Assembly (NCBI GenBank): GCA_016927595.1
Contig: JAFGMI010000012.1
Coordinates: 1-64,000 of the forward strand
Reading direction: 5' to 3'
DNA: 64,000 nucleotides
Source of the DNA: Melioribacteraceae bacterium
GTDB lineage: Bacteria; Bacteroidota; Ignavibacteria; Ignavibacteriales; Melioribacteraceae
The translations under genes were made by a program, and so were the position numbers. The notes beneath the pieces are model-generated. The model was not told where the DNA came from. It saw only the letters and a list, made by a program, of their open reading frames with translations, and did not search any database. This document shows, piece after piece, positions 29,553 through 37,930 of this stretch (the first letter of the stretch is position 1; each line of letters opens with the position of its first letter).

Positions 29553-31199
29553 ATGAGAAGAAGAAATTTTCTTAAAAGTACAATGTTAGGCGGACTTGGA
29601 TTAACTCTTGGCACCGACTCGCTATTAGGAGCGGCTTCGGTTCTCACATCAAAACGGACTCCGGTAAATACTGAAAAGGGTCGGCTTATTTTTGAACCGG
29701 TATATGTTCAGAAAGGCACTGGACCCCATCTTTTTGATTGGGCGTATGCAACGGATAAAAATTGGGATGCATTTCACTCAAACATTCATGTAAATCGCAG
29801 CGGTGTTGTTATCAGTAATACTGTGGAAGTAGAAAAGTTCGGAATAGATGTTCGATGGAATGTAGAGGGATTCGGTTACATATTTATTACAGCAGATAAC
29901 GCCGGGGAATACTATGAGCTTCCGGAAAAAGGACAAACTATAAATTTAAATCTTAATTATGAGCTGGCAAAGAGCAGAGTTAACAGAAACCGGAAAAGGA
30001 AGAAAAATTTTAAACCATCATTAGAAGTAAACAGATTGATCGGATTGTCGGAAGAGCTGCTTGAAGCATCAGCTAAAGTGAATGATAAACAAAAATCTGC
30101 CGGCTACGCTCAAACATCGCTTTATTATGCCATGGTCGCCGGTGAAAAACTTGAGCTGGAAAAAGCTGATTATATAATACACGCAAACCCATACCGCCCG
30201 GAATTCTTTGTAGGTTGCGATACCAGAGCCTACTTTCAGATGGATCCAGATACTTTCTTGGAGAAGTTTACCGAAGCATTTAATTATGCTACCATTACAC
30301 ACTATCTGACCCATAGTACTTACCATGATTTTGAACCACGGGAAGGTGAAAAACAATTCAGTTTACGTACAGCTCTTCATGCAGAATTAATCAAAAGAAA
30401 TATTACCGTCGAAGGGAGACCACTGTTTTATTTTTATAAGACCGTAACTCCTGACTGGTTGAGAAACAAATCTTACTCTCAGTTACTGAAGTATGTTGAG
30501 AATCATACGAAAGAAGTTGTGGGTCATTACGGTGAGGGAATGTATGCATGGGAAATTATTAATGAAGCTCACGATTGGGCGAATGAATTACAACTCACTC
30601 CTGAACAAATTGTAGAAGTAACAAAGCTGGCTTGCGATGTCGCCAGGGAAACAAACCCGAAAGTGCATAGACTAATCAATAATTGTTGTCCTTTCGCTGA
30701 ATATGTCCAATTGAAGAAGTGGGGTGAAATAGATGCAAAGTATCCGCAGAGAACACCTATAAAATTTATGCGTGACCTGGTGGACGCCGGCGTTGATTTC
30801 ACAATTTCGGGACAGCAGATGTACTTTCCATACAGGGATTTACAAGATATAATTATTAATCTGGAGAGGTGGGAACAGTTCGGTAAACCGCTTCAGATTA
30901 CCGAAGTGGGTGTTTCTTCCGGACCGACGAAAGAACTTATAAGCTCGGGGCAATGGGATATTCCCGATGAACCCTATATCTGGCATCGGCATTGGGATCA
31001 GAATCTTCAGGCTGAATGGGTGGAATCCCTGTATACTCTGGCATACAGCAAAACGTGGATTGAAGCGGTAAACTGGTACGACTTTGTCGATCCGCATTCA
31101 TGGATCAAGGGCGGCGGTTTGCTTGAATCGCCTAAGGGGGAAGTAAAACAGGTCTATAAAAGGATTATTGATTTGCAGAAAAAATGGAAGAAACTCTAA
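29553..31199 (+). CDS. GH10-like endo-xylanase, Tat signal (array copy 3)
   Basis: 548 residues. Tat signal 'MRRRNFLKSTMLGGLGLTLG', N-terminal module ('VRWNVEGFGYIFITADNAGE') and a GH10-like barrel with Glu338 ('WEIINEAHDWANEL') and Glu451 ('LQITEVGVSSGP'). The cleft segment 'VEGRPLFYFYKTVTPDWL' has no cysteines, unlike copies 1 and 2, and is closer to classic GH10. 'INNCC' is at Cys378-379. It starts 2 bases after copy 2 stops, with no Shine-Dalgarno. Confidence 0.82.
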   Translation: MRRRNFLKSTMLGGLGLTLGTDSLLGAASVLTSKRTPVNTEKGRLIFEPVYVQKGTGPHLFDWAYATDKNWDAFHSNIHVNRSGVVISNTVEVEKFGIDVRWNVEGFGYIFITADNAGEYYELPEKGQTINLNLNYELAKSRVNRNRKRKKNFKPSLEVNRLIGLSEELLEASAKVNDKQKSAGYAQTSLYYAMVAGEKLELEKADYIIHANPYRPEFFVGCDTRAYFQMDPDTFLEKFTEAFNYATITHYLTHSTYHDFEPREGEKQFSLRTALHAELIKRNITVEGRPLFYFYKTVTPDWLRNKSYSQLLKYVENHTKEVVGHYGEGMYAWEIINEAHDWANELQLTPEQIVEVTKLACDVARETNPKVHRLINNCCPFAEYVQLKKWGEIDAKYPQRTPIKFMRDLVDAGVDFTISGQQMYFPYRDLQDIIINLERWEQFGKPLQITEVGVSSGPTKELISSGQWDIPDEPYIWHRHWDQNLQAEWVESLYTLAYSKTWIEAVNWYDFVDPHSWIKGGGLLESPKGEVKQVYKRIIDLQKKWKKL

Positions 31200-31231
31200 T
31201 AAGATAATTAAGAAAGGAGAGCCAAAACGGT

Positions 31232-32773
31232 ATGCAGGAGAGCAGATTTGTATTTAAACCTGAGTTTGTTCAAAAAGGACCTGGTCCGAACCTGGGAGAT
31301 AAAGTATTGACGCTGGATGAGAATGGTGATCCCTTTAAATCGGACGCAACAATTAGTAAGGCAGGGATACAAGTAAACAGTACCGGTATGACAGACAAAT
31401 TCGCAATATCTTTCCGATGGAATGTCGAAGGGTACGGTTTTCTGTATATGCCTGCCGATAACGGTGGCAGAATGTATTCGGTCAAGGAAGATTCGGGTAA
31501 AAAATATAATATCAGTTATGAACTTTTACGGACAAGGGTCTTCAGAAATAACAGCCGTTGCGAGCAATTCAGAATTGATGGATGGGAGCCGTCCAGGGAG
31601 TGTGCTGCGTTTAAGAGCCTTGGAGAGCAGTATCTTGATGATGCTTCCAAAGCCGTAAACGATCCTGATCGTTGTGCTCATATTGCACAAAATGGGCTAA
31701 AGTACTCGCTGATGGCTGGTGAAATGATCGAAATTGAAAAATCAAGGTACGATATTTCGAGAAACGGAAGCCGTTCTGATTTTCTTTTCGGCTGCGATAC
31801 CCGTGCTTATTTTCAGATAGATCAGAAGCTTTTCTTCGATCTCTTCTCGGAATTATTCAATTACGGGACTATTACCCATTATCTGAAGGGGGATGCGATT
31901 AATTTTGAGGAGGTCGAAGGTGAAAAAAAGTTTTCCGAAAGAGACAGGCTGCTGGATGAATTGTTGAAGCGGGGGATTAAAGTGGAAGGCAGACCGCTTT
32001 ACTGGGTGCATACCTGGGTAACACCAGACTGGCTGAAAAATAAAACTTACGACCAGTTGCTGAAATATGTCGAGAGTCATGTTCGTGAGGTTGTAAAGCA
32101 TTACGGAGACAGGATTTCAGTCTGGGAAGTTGTAAATGAACTGCACGATTGGGCAAATGAGAATCAGCTTAACCATGAACAGACGATAGAACTTACAAAG
32201 CTTGCATGTGAAGTTGCAAGAGCCGAAAATCCGAGAGTAAAATTATTGGTCAACAATTGCTGCCCGTTCGCTGATTATGTTCAGGAAGGTAAATGGCATG
32301 AAAAAGAAGCAAAGTATCCCCAAAGAACTCCTCATCAGTTTATACAACAGTTGATTGATGCAGAGGTAGATTTCGATATTATCGGCGTTCAGGTTTATTT
32401 TGTTCACAGGACTTTGATTGAAGCGATCCAATCTATAGAGAGATACCAGGTATTCAACAAGAAAGTCCAGCTTGCAGAGGTTGGAGCGACGTCAAAAGGA
32501 GTTACATTGGAATTCACAGAACAGGAAAAAGATTATACCGGTCTTCCTTACGAATGGCACCGGCATTGGGACGAAGAACTGCAGGCAGATTGGCTGGAGT
32601 ACATTTTTACATATGGTTATTCGAAGAAATTTATCGAGGCTGCGAATTGGTACGATTTTGTTGATCCATACGGATTCTTAAAAAACGGTGGAATAATCAA
32701 ATCCCCTAAGGGTGATAAAAAAACGGCTGTCAGCAGACTTATCAAACTTCAAAAACAATTAAATAATACTTAG
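31232..32773 (+). CDS. GH10-like xylanase without signal peptide (array copy 4)
   Basis: 513 residues. The protein begins 'MQESRFVFKPEFVQKGPGP', which aligns with the first mature residues of copies 1-3, so there is no export signal. An in-frame stop at 31205-31207 rules out a hidden upstream signal, and AGGAGAG before the ATG supports the start. Acid/base Glu303 ('WEVVNELHDWANEN'), nucleophile Glu416 ('VQLAEVGATSKG') and 'VNNCC' (Cys343-344) are intact, so it should be active, probably on imported xylo-oligomers in the cytoplasm (inference). Confidence 0.8.
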   Translation: MQESRFVFKPEFVQKGPGPNLGDKVLTLDENGDPFKSDATISKAGIQVNSTGMTDKFAISFRWNVEGYGFLYMPADNGGRMYSVKEDSGKKYNISYELLRTRVFRNNSRCEQFRIDGWEPSRECAAFKSLGEQYLDDASKAVNDPDRCAHIAQNGLKYSLMAGEMIEIEKSRYDISRNGSRSDFLFGCDTRAYFQIDQKLFFDLFSELFNYGTITHYLKGDAINFEEVEGEKKFSERDRLLDELLKRGIKVEGRPLYWVHTWVTPDWLKNKTYDQLLKYVESHVREVVKHYGDRISVWEVVNELHDWANENQLNHEQTIELTKLACEVARAENPRVKLLVNNCCPFADYVQEGKWHEKEAKYPQRTPHQFIQQLIDAEVDFDIIGVQVYFVHRTLIEAIQSIERYQVFNKKVQLAEVGATSKGVTLEFTEQEKDYTGLPYEWHRHWDEELQADWLEYIFTYGYSKKFIEAANWYDFVDPYGFLKNGGIIKSPKGDKKTAVSRLIKLQKQLNNT

Positions 32774-32787
32774 CGGAAGGGATAACA

Positions 32788-34434
32788 ATGAAAAATTCCA
32801 GACGAGGTTTCATAAAAAAAGGGTTGGTGGGAGCTGCCGCTCTAACTTTTCCCGGCTTCAGTTTTAATAACAGTAAGAATATCATCGTACCAGCGAAGTC
32901 TTTTTCGATGAAAGCATTTCCACACGAATGGATGGGAAGACCCAGCTGGATATATCTGACCGATTCAAATCAGGATCCTTTTGTTGCTGATGTTAAATTC
33001 ACGGATTCAGGTTTTGAGATCGCCAGGGATAAGGTTACAGAAGGTTTTACAGTTAATGCGCTTTGGTACGTAGAAGGATTCGGGAATGTTGTTCTCCAGG
33101 CGGATAACGGCGGAGATTTTTTTAAATCAGATAATTTTAATTCCGGATCAAATTTAAATCATGAATTTGCCAGGTCAAGGATACACAGGAACAGATCAGT
33201 AAAAAGTCGTTATGAGAAAACCGGTACCAGGTTCTCAAATGAGGTGAACAATCTCGTAAATATTGCTGAAGAAATGTTCGGTGATTCTATTAAGAAGCTG
33301 GGTTCTTCTGATGAAAGCGCAAAGTTCGCAGATAAATCGCTCTACTACAGTCTTTGGGCAGGTGAGAAGATCGAACTTGAACATGCCCGTTCGCAAATTC
33401 TTAAAAATAAAAGAAACGACCATGTGCATTTTGGCTGTGAGACGAGACAATACATTTGGGCAAAATCTGAAGAACTGACTAAAAGATTCGTTGAACTTTT
33501 TAACTTTGCGACAATAACCCATTATGTATGGGATACCTGGTACGAACTCTTTGAACCACGTGAAGGTGTATATAATTGGGGAGTAAAAGACAACATTACT
33601 AATTGGCTGGTTGAAAACAATATTGAAATTGAAGGCAGACCGCTCTTCTGGTTTCATCCGGTGGTCACACCTGATTGGTTGAAGAATAAAAATTTCGGTC
33701 AGTTAAAAACTTATGTTGAAAAACATACGAGAAATTTGGTTTCTCATTATAAGGATAAAGTACACTCGTGGGAGGTTGTTAATGAGTATCACGACTGGGC
33801 GAACATACACAAACACAGCGAAGATGAAATAACAGAAATTGTCAGACTAGCCTGTGATACTACAAAAGATACGAATCCAAAGGTTAAACGTCTCCTGAAC
33901 AACTGCTGTCCCTGGGCTGAATATGCTGCCAGAGGCAGAACAGCCCGTTCAAAGGTACAATCTGACAGAAAGTTACGATCACCGAGGAAATTTATTAAAG
34001 ATCTTACTGAAGCCGGAGTTGAGTACGATATTCTCGGCATTCAAATTTATTTTCCTATGCGCGATCTGAGCGATATAATGCGAAAAGTAGAGGAATTCGA
34101 AAAATTCGGAAAACCCATTTATATTACCGAGATGGGCGCATCAGCTGGTTATTACGAACAGGGAATCAAACTTGATGAGATTGATATCGAGGATAAACCC
34201 TACGATTGGCATAGAAGATGGGATGAGGAACTTCAGGCAGACTGGCTGGAACAGGTCTATACAATGTATTATTCAAGAGATCAGATAAAAGGAATCAACT
34301 GGTATGATTTCTCTGATTTCAGACCTTTTATACGTCATGGCGGACTCGTCAGGGAGGACGCATCAACCAAAAGGTCTTTTCACAGGCTAAAAGAACTTTT
34401 GGAATCGTGGGGCAGACTTCCGAAGAATCAGTAA
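32788..34434 (+). CDS. GH10-like endo-xylanase, Tat-like signal (array copy 5, most divergent)
   Basis: 548 residues. Signal 'MKNSRRGFIKKGLVGAAALT' has a full SRRxFxK Tat motif. The N-terminal module is more divergent ('LWYVEGFGNVVLQADNGGD'). The barrel has Glu333 ('SWEVVNEYHDWAN') and Glu448 ('IYITEMGASAGY') and a 'VVTPDWL' cleft motif; 'LNNCC' is at Cys373-374, again 40 after the acid/base. GGAAGGGA precedes the start. It ends the array and is followed by a 76-82 base gap before the GH13 gene. Confidence 0.8.
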   Translation: MKNSRRGFIKKGLVGAAALTFPGFSFNNSKNIIVPAKSFSMKAFPHEWMGRPSWIYLTDSNQDPFVADVKFTDSGFEIARDKVTEGFTVNALWYVEGFGNVVLQADNGGDFFKSDNFNSGSNLNHEFARSRIHRNRSVKSRYEKTGTRFSNEVNNLVNIAEEMFGDSIKKLGSSDESAKFADKSLYYSLWAGEKIELEHARSQILKNKRNDHVHFGCETRQYIWAKSEELTKRFVELFNFATITHYVWDTWYELFEPREGVYNWGVKDNITNWLVENNIEIEGRPLFWFHPVVTPDWLKNKNFGQLKTYVEKHTRNLVSHYKDKVHSWEVVNEYHDWANIHKHSEDEITEIVRLACDTTKDTNPKVKRLLNNCCPWAEYAARGRTARSKVQSDRKLRSPRKFIKDLTEAGVEYDILGIQIYFPMRDLSDIMRKVEEFEKFGKPIYITEMGASAGYYEQGIKLDEIDIEDKPYDWHRRWDEELQADWLEQVYTMYYSRDQIKGINWYDFSDFRPFIRHGGLVREDASTKRSFHRLKELLESWGRLPKNQ

Positions 34435-34516
34435 TTACTAAATAAGTGAGGGTAGAGCGGCGGTGTTAAAAATTGTCTTATAAAAATGAATAAAATGTGA
34501 TGGATAAAAAGTGAAT

Positions 34517-36874
34517 ATGAAACACTATTGGATAAGTTTTGCGGGATTTACTTTAATAGTATCTAATATACTTCTCGGTAATAAAGTAAAATTTGATAAA
34601 GTCTACGATTCAACTGTATGGGCTTATGAACAAACAATTACCGGAAGTATAGCGCTTCAGAATTTCAGTAGCGTATTGTTGTATCTAAATGGCGTACCGA
34701 AAGAACTAAACATCGAAGATTCAAGATTCTCAGCTTCAGTACGACTCAATAATTATTCAAACCAGATTTACATAGAGGTCGACAGCAGCGGTTATTTGTA
34801 CTATTCGGATACGCTTAATTTATCTTTAGGCTACAAACTGCTTCCCGATGCAGAACCCAAAGCGACTGTTAACGGACTAATGGTTAATCTTTCAGGTAAT
34901 ATAATTTCAAATCCGGAACAAGTTGAGTTAACATATATGTGGGAAGAGGATGATAACAATCCACTTTCGGGAATTATTGAGAGACCTGAGACTGAAAATC
35001 TTTCTTTTATATTTGAGGCAACTGCTCCCGACGGTGAGTACTACTTTAATTTTCATATTATTGCATCCGGAGGTGACACAGCAAGTTACAGAACATACGT
35101 TACTAAAAAGGGTGATCAGATTATTCCTTTTGATATTAAGGAAGATCATGCTGTATGGATTGATGATGCGGTTATTTATCAGATAACACCATACAACTTC
35201 GTGTCTAATGGTAAATTCCAAGATATCACCGCTAAACTTTCTGAGATTGGTGAACTAGGTGTAAACACGATTTACCTTCAGCCTATCTATTCGAGTCATC
35301 ATCGCGGACAGGGTTACGATGTGACCGATTACTTCGGGATCAGAAGCGATTATGGTAATGAGCAAACATTAAGACAATTGATAACCACTGCAAAATCTCT
35401 GGGTATGAGAGTTCTGTTTGACTTTGTAGTAAATCACTCTTCTTATCATCATCCGTTTGCACAGCATACTCTTCAGTACGGCGATAGTTCATACTACTGG
35501 GATTTTTATCAGAGAGAAACAAGCGCATCGCCATATAACGATGATGAACATTATTATAATAACTTCGTTCATTATTTCGACTGGACTCATTTGCCTAATT
35601 TGAATCATAATAATGAAGATTGTAAAAATTATATTATCGAAGCAGCAAAGTACTGGGTAAAGGAATTCGGTATAGACGGTTACAGATTTGATGCGGTCTG
35701 GGCAACCACCGGCAGAACGCCCTCGTTTGTAAAAGATTTACGATTAGCCTTGAAGCGAATTAAACCTGAGTTACTTATGTTGGGTGAGGATAAAGCCACT
35801 CAGGATCAGGCATTCGACCAAAGATTTGATGCGGCTTACGACTGGGCACCTGAATACTGGTGGGTTTCACATTGGAACTGGCAGACAGAATATGATCCGG
35901 ATTATAACCGAACGGTTTTTAACAATTCGAATTCCAGCAGGCGTGTAGGATATCTGCGTAATGCTTTAACAAATTACGGAGGTGGTTTACCGCCGAATGC
36001 TAAAGTACTAAGGTTTATGGAAAACAACGATATTTTCAGGTTCCTGCAGCATCACAATATGGAACAGACAAGGATGGTAGCAGCGCTGCTTATGACATTG
36101 CACGGCATTCCGATGATGTACAACGGGCAGGAAATCGGATTTAAGATTCATCCTTATTCAACCGGGGGAATTTATTTGAGAAGTTTATCGATAAAAAGTT
36201 ATGATAAAGACGGATTGTTCGATTACTATAAAAAACTGATCGCACTCAGGAATAAATATGAAGCATTTACATCCGACAGTTTTGCAGAAGTAAATCTTAA
36301 TTATAATACATTTGTTTACGGATACAGAAGGTGGAATCAGAATCAGGACATTGTCTGTATGCTTAATCTAATCCAGAATGATGTCGATGTCACAATGAAA
36401 CTTCCACTCGATCAAATGGTCAGCGATACTTCAAAAATTTATTATTTGACCGAACTACTTTCAGGAGAGATAATACAAGGTACGGTTGAGGAATTGGAAA
36501 CAATAAAACTCAGTCTGGGCGGATATGAATATAAAGTCTACTTATTCGCCGACTCGGTTGAAACTGTCACATCCCTGGATGAAGAATACGCTGAACTGAG
36601 AACGGTGCCCGCGGATTTTATAATTTATCAGAATTATCCGAACCCGTTTAATCCATCTACAAAAATAAGTTTTTCAATACCTAAGAGCGGGAATGTTAGT
36701 ATCGCCATATACGATATAGTTGGACAGAAAATTCAGACACTTACCGATAAGATATTCCATACAGGAGAGCATACAATTACATTTAACGCTTCGAACTTAT
36801 CGAGCGGTGTATATCTGTATGAAATTGAATATGGCGGAGTTGTGAGAACCAATAAAATGTTACTTATTAAATAG
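34517..36874 (+). CDS. GH13 alpha-amylase-family enzyme with T9SS sorting domain
   Basis: About 785 residues. Signal peptide at the start (ATG 34517; GTG 34511 possible), N-terminal Ig/CBM-like beta domains, then a GH13 barrel: 'VLFDFVVNHSS', nucleophile Asp392 in 'IDGYRFDAVWA', acid Glu424 in 'LLMLGEDKA' and Asp505 in 'RFMENNDIFR'. The last ~85 residues are a type A T9SS sorting domain ('IIYQNYPNPFNPSTKISFSI', 'LSSGVYLYEIEYGG', 'NKMLLIK'). It is therefore expected on the cell surface or outside, cleaving alpha-glucans such as starch or glycogen. It is the only full-length protein in the window with this sorting domain. Confidence 0.9.
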   Translation: MKHYWISFAGFTLIVSNILLGNKVKFDKVYDSTVWAYEQTITGSIALQNFSSVLLYLNGVPKELNIEDSRFSASVRLNNYSNQIYIEVDSSGYLYYSDTLNLSLGYKLLPDAEPKATVNGLMVNLSGNIISNPEQVELTYMWEEDDNNPLSGIIERPETENLSFIFEATAPDGEYYFNFHIIASGGDTASYRTYVTKKGDQIIPFDIKEDHAVWIDDAVIYQITPYNFVSNGKFQDITAKLSEIGELGVNTIYLQPIYSSHHRGQGYDVTDYFGIRSDYGNEQTLRQLITTAKSLGMRVLFDFVVNHSSYHHPFAQHTLQYGDSSYYWDFYQRETSASPYNDDEHYYNNFVHYFDWTHLPNLNHNNEDCKNYIIEAAKYWVKEFGIDGYRFDAVWATTGRTPSFVKDLRLALKRIKPELLMLGEDKATQDQAFDQRFDAAYDWAPEYWWVSHWNWQTEYDPDYNRTVFNNSNSSRRVGYLRNALTNYGGGLPPNAKVLRFMENNDIFRFLQHHNMEQTRMVAALLMTLHGIPMMYNGQEIGFKIHPYSTGGIYLRSLSIKSYDKDGLFDYYKKLIALRNKYEAFTSDSFAEVNLNYNTFVYGYRRWNQNQDIVCMLNLIQNDVDVTMKLPLDQMVSDTSKIYYLTELLSGEIIQGTVEELETIKLSLGGYEYKVYLFADSVETVTSLDEEYAELRTVPADFIIYQNYPNPFNPSTKISFSIPKSGNVSIAIYDIVGQKIQTLTDKIFHTGEHTITFNASNLSSGVYLYEIEYGGVVRTNKMLLIK

Positions 36875-36883
36875 AGTTTTCAG

Positions 36884-37921
36884 ATGAATATTTTATTACT
36901 GGGCGGCACAGGATTTATCGGTTCATATATTGCAGAAGAACTGCTTAAAGAAAAGCATGAGGTTACGGTTCTCTCACGCGGCAAAAGTAAAAACATACTT
37001 CGGGATAATTCTGCGGTAAGACAAATTTCTGGTGATAGAAACGACAGGAACCTGATGAATGATCTTGCCGGTTTACATTTTGATGCGGTCATTGATATGA
37101 CTGCGTTTACAAAAAAGGATTCTCAACGGGCTGTTGAGGCATTTAACGGTAAAACCGATCGTTTTATTCACACTTCCACAGTATCAGTTTATATGGTTTC
37201 GAATATTATTCAATGCCCGATCACAGAAGATCAGGATAAAGGCGAGTTAATGGAATTCTGGCAGATGAATCCGTTCGGAATGCAGTATGGCATCGACAAG
37301 AGAAGCTGCGAGGATGTATTATGGGAAGCCTTCCGCAAGTACGAATTTCCGGTAACAATGGTAAGACCGCCTTATGTATGCGGTCCGCACGATCCCGCCA
37401 GGCGCGATTTTTTCTGGATTGAAAGGATACTGGATGGCGGTCCGCTGCTCGTACCCGGGTCTGGTGACTACGCATCGCAGAACGTTTTCGTGAGGGATCT
37501 TGCAAGATCATACGTAGAATTATTACAGCATGATTTTACAACCGGGCATGCATACAATGTGGCATCCGAAGAAATAAATTCGCTGAACGATTACCTCGAT
37601 AAATTATGCATGTTGCTTGGGAAAGAACCGGAACGGATTCATGTGGATATAGAAACATTCTTAAAAAAACCTTTTTCGGTTAGCAATGAAGGGCATGCTT
37701 TCCCCTTCAATACTTTCAGAACGACTGTTTTTAGTCTTGATAAAATAAAAAAGGATATAAATTTTGTATCTACACCATTTGAGGACTGGATGCCCGAAAC
37801 TATAGAATGGTACTTAAATGAATGTTCAGGGCATTCGGTTGGTTATTCCAGCAGAAAAGATGAAATATCATTCCTGCGAAAGTACCACGAGATTAAATCC
37901 AGATTGTTAAGTTCACTTTAG
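36884..37921 (+). CDS. NAD-dependent epimerase/dehydratase (extended SDR)
   Basis: 345 residues. Rossmann motif 'ILLLGGTGFIGSYIAEEL' (GxxGxxG) and the active-site pair in 'MQYGIDKRSCEDVL' (YxxxK). 'VRPPYVCGPHDPARRDFFW' is typical of nucleotide-sugar epimerases and related reductases. It likely acts on a nucleotide sugar or on another sugar derivative in the cytoplasm. It lies 9 bases after the GH13 gene and 9 before the GH2 gene. Confidence 0.85.
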   Translation: MNILLLGGTGFIGSYIAEELLKEKHEVTVLSRGKSKNILRDNSAVRQISGDRNDRNLMNDLAGLHFDAVIDMTAFTKKDSQRAVEAFNGKTDRFIHTSTVSVYMVSNIIQCPITEDQDKGELMEFWQMNPFGMQYGIDKRSCEDVLWEAFRKYEFPVTMVRPPYVCGPHDPARRDFFWIERILDGGPLLVPGSGDYASQNVFVRDLARSYVELLQHDFTTGHAYNVASEEINSLNDYLDKLCMLLGKEPERIHVDIETFLKKPFSVSNEGHAFPFNTFRTTVFSLDKIKKDINFVSTPFEDWMPETIEWYLNECSGHSVGYSSRKDEISFLRKYHEIKSRLLSSL

Positions 37922-37930
37922 GATAGATTT

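Noticed and set aside
26160-34434. Recent simple gene duplication or assembly duplication of one xylanase
   Set aside because: The five proteins differ widely in sequence, signal peptide and cleft motif, so they are old paralogues and not an assembly repeat.
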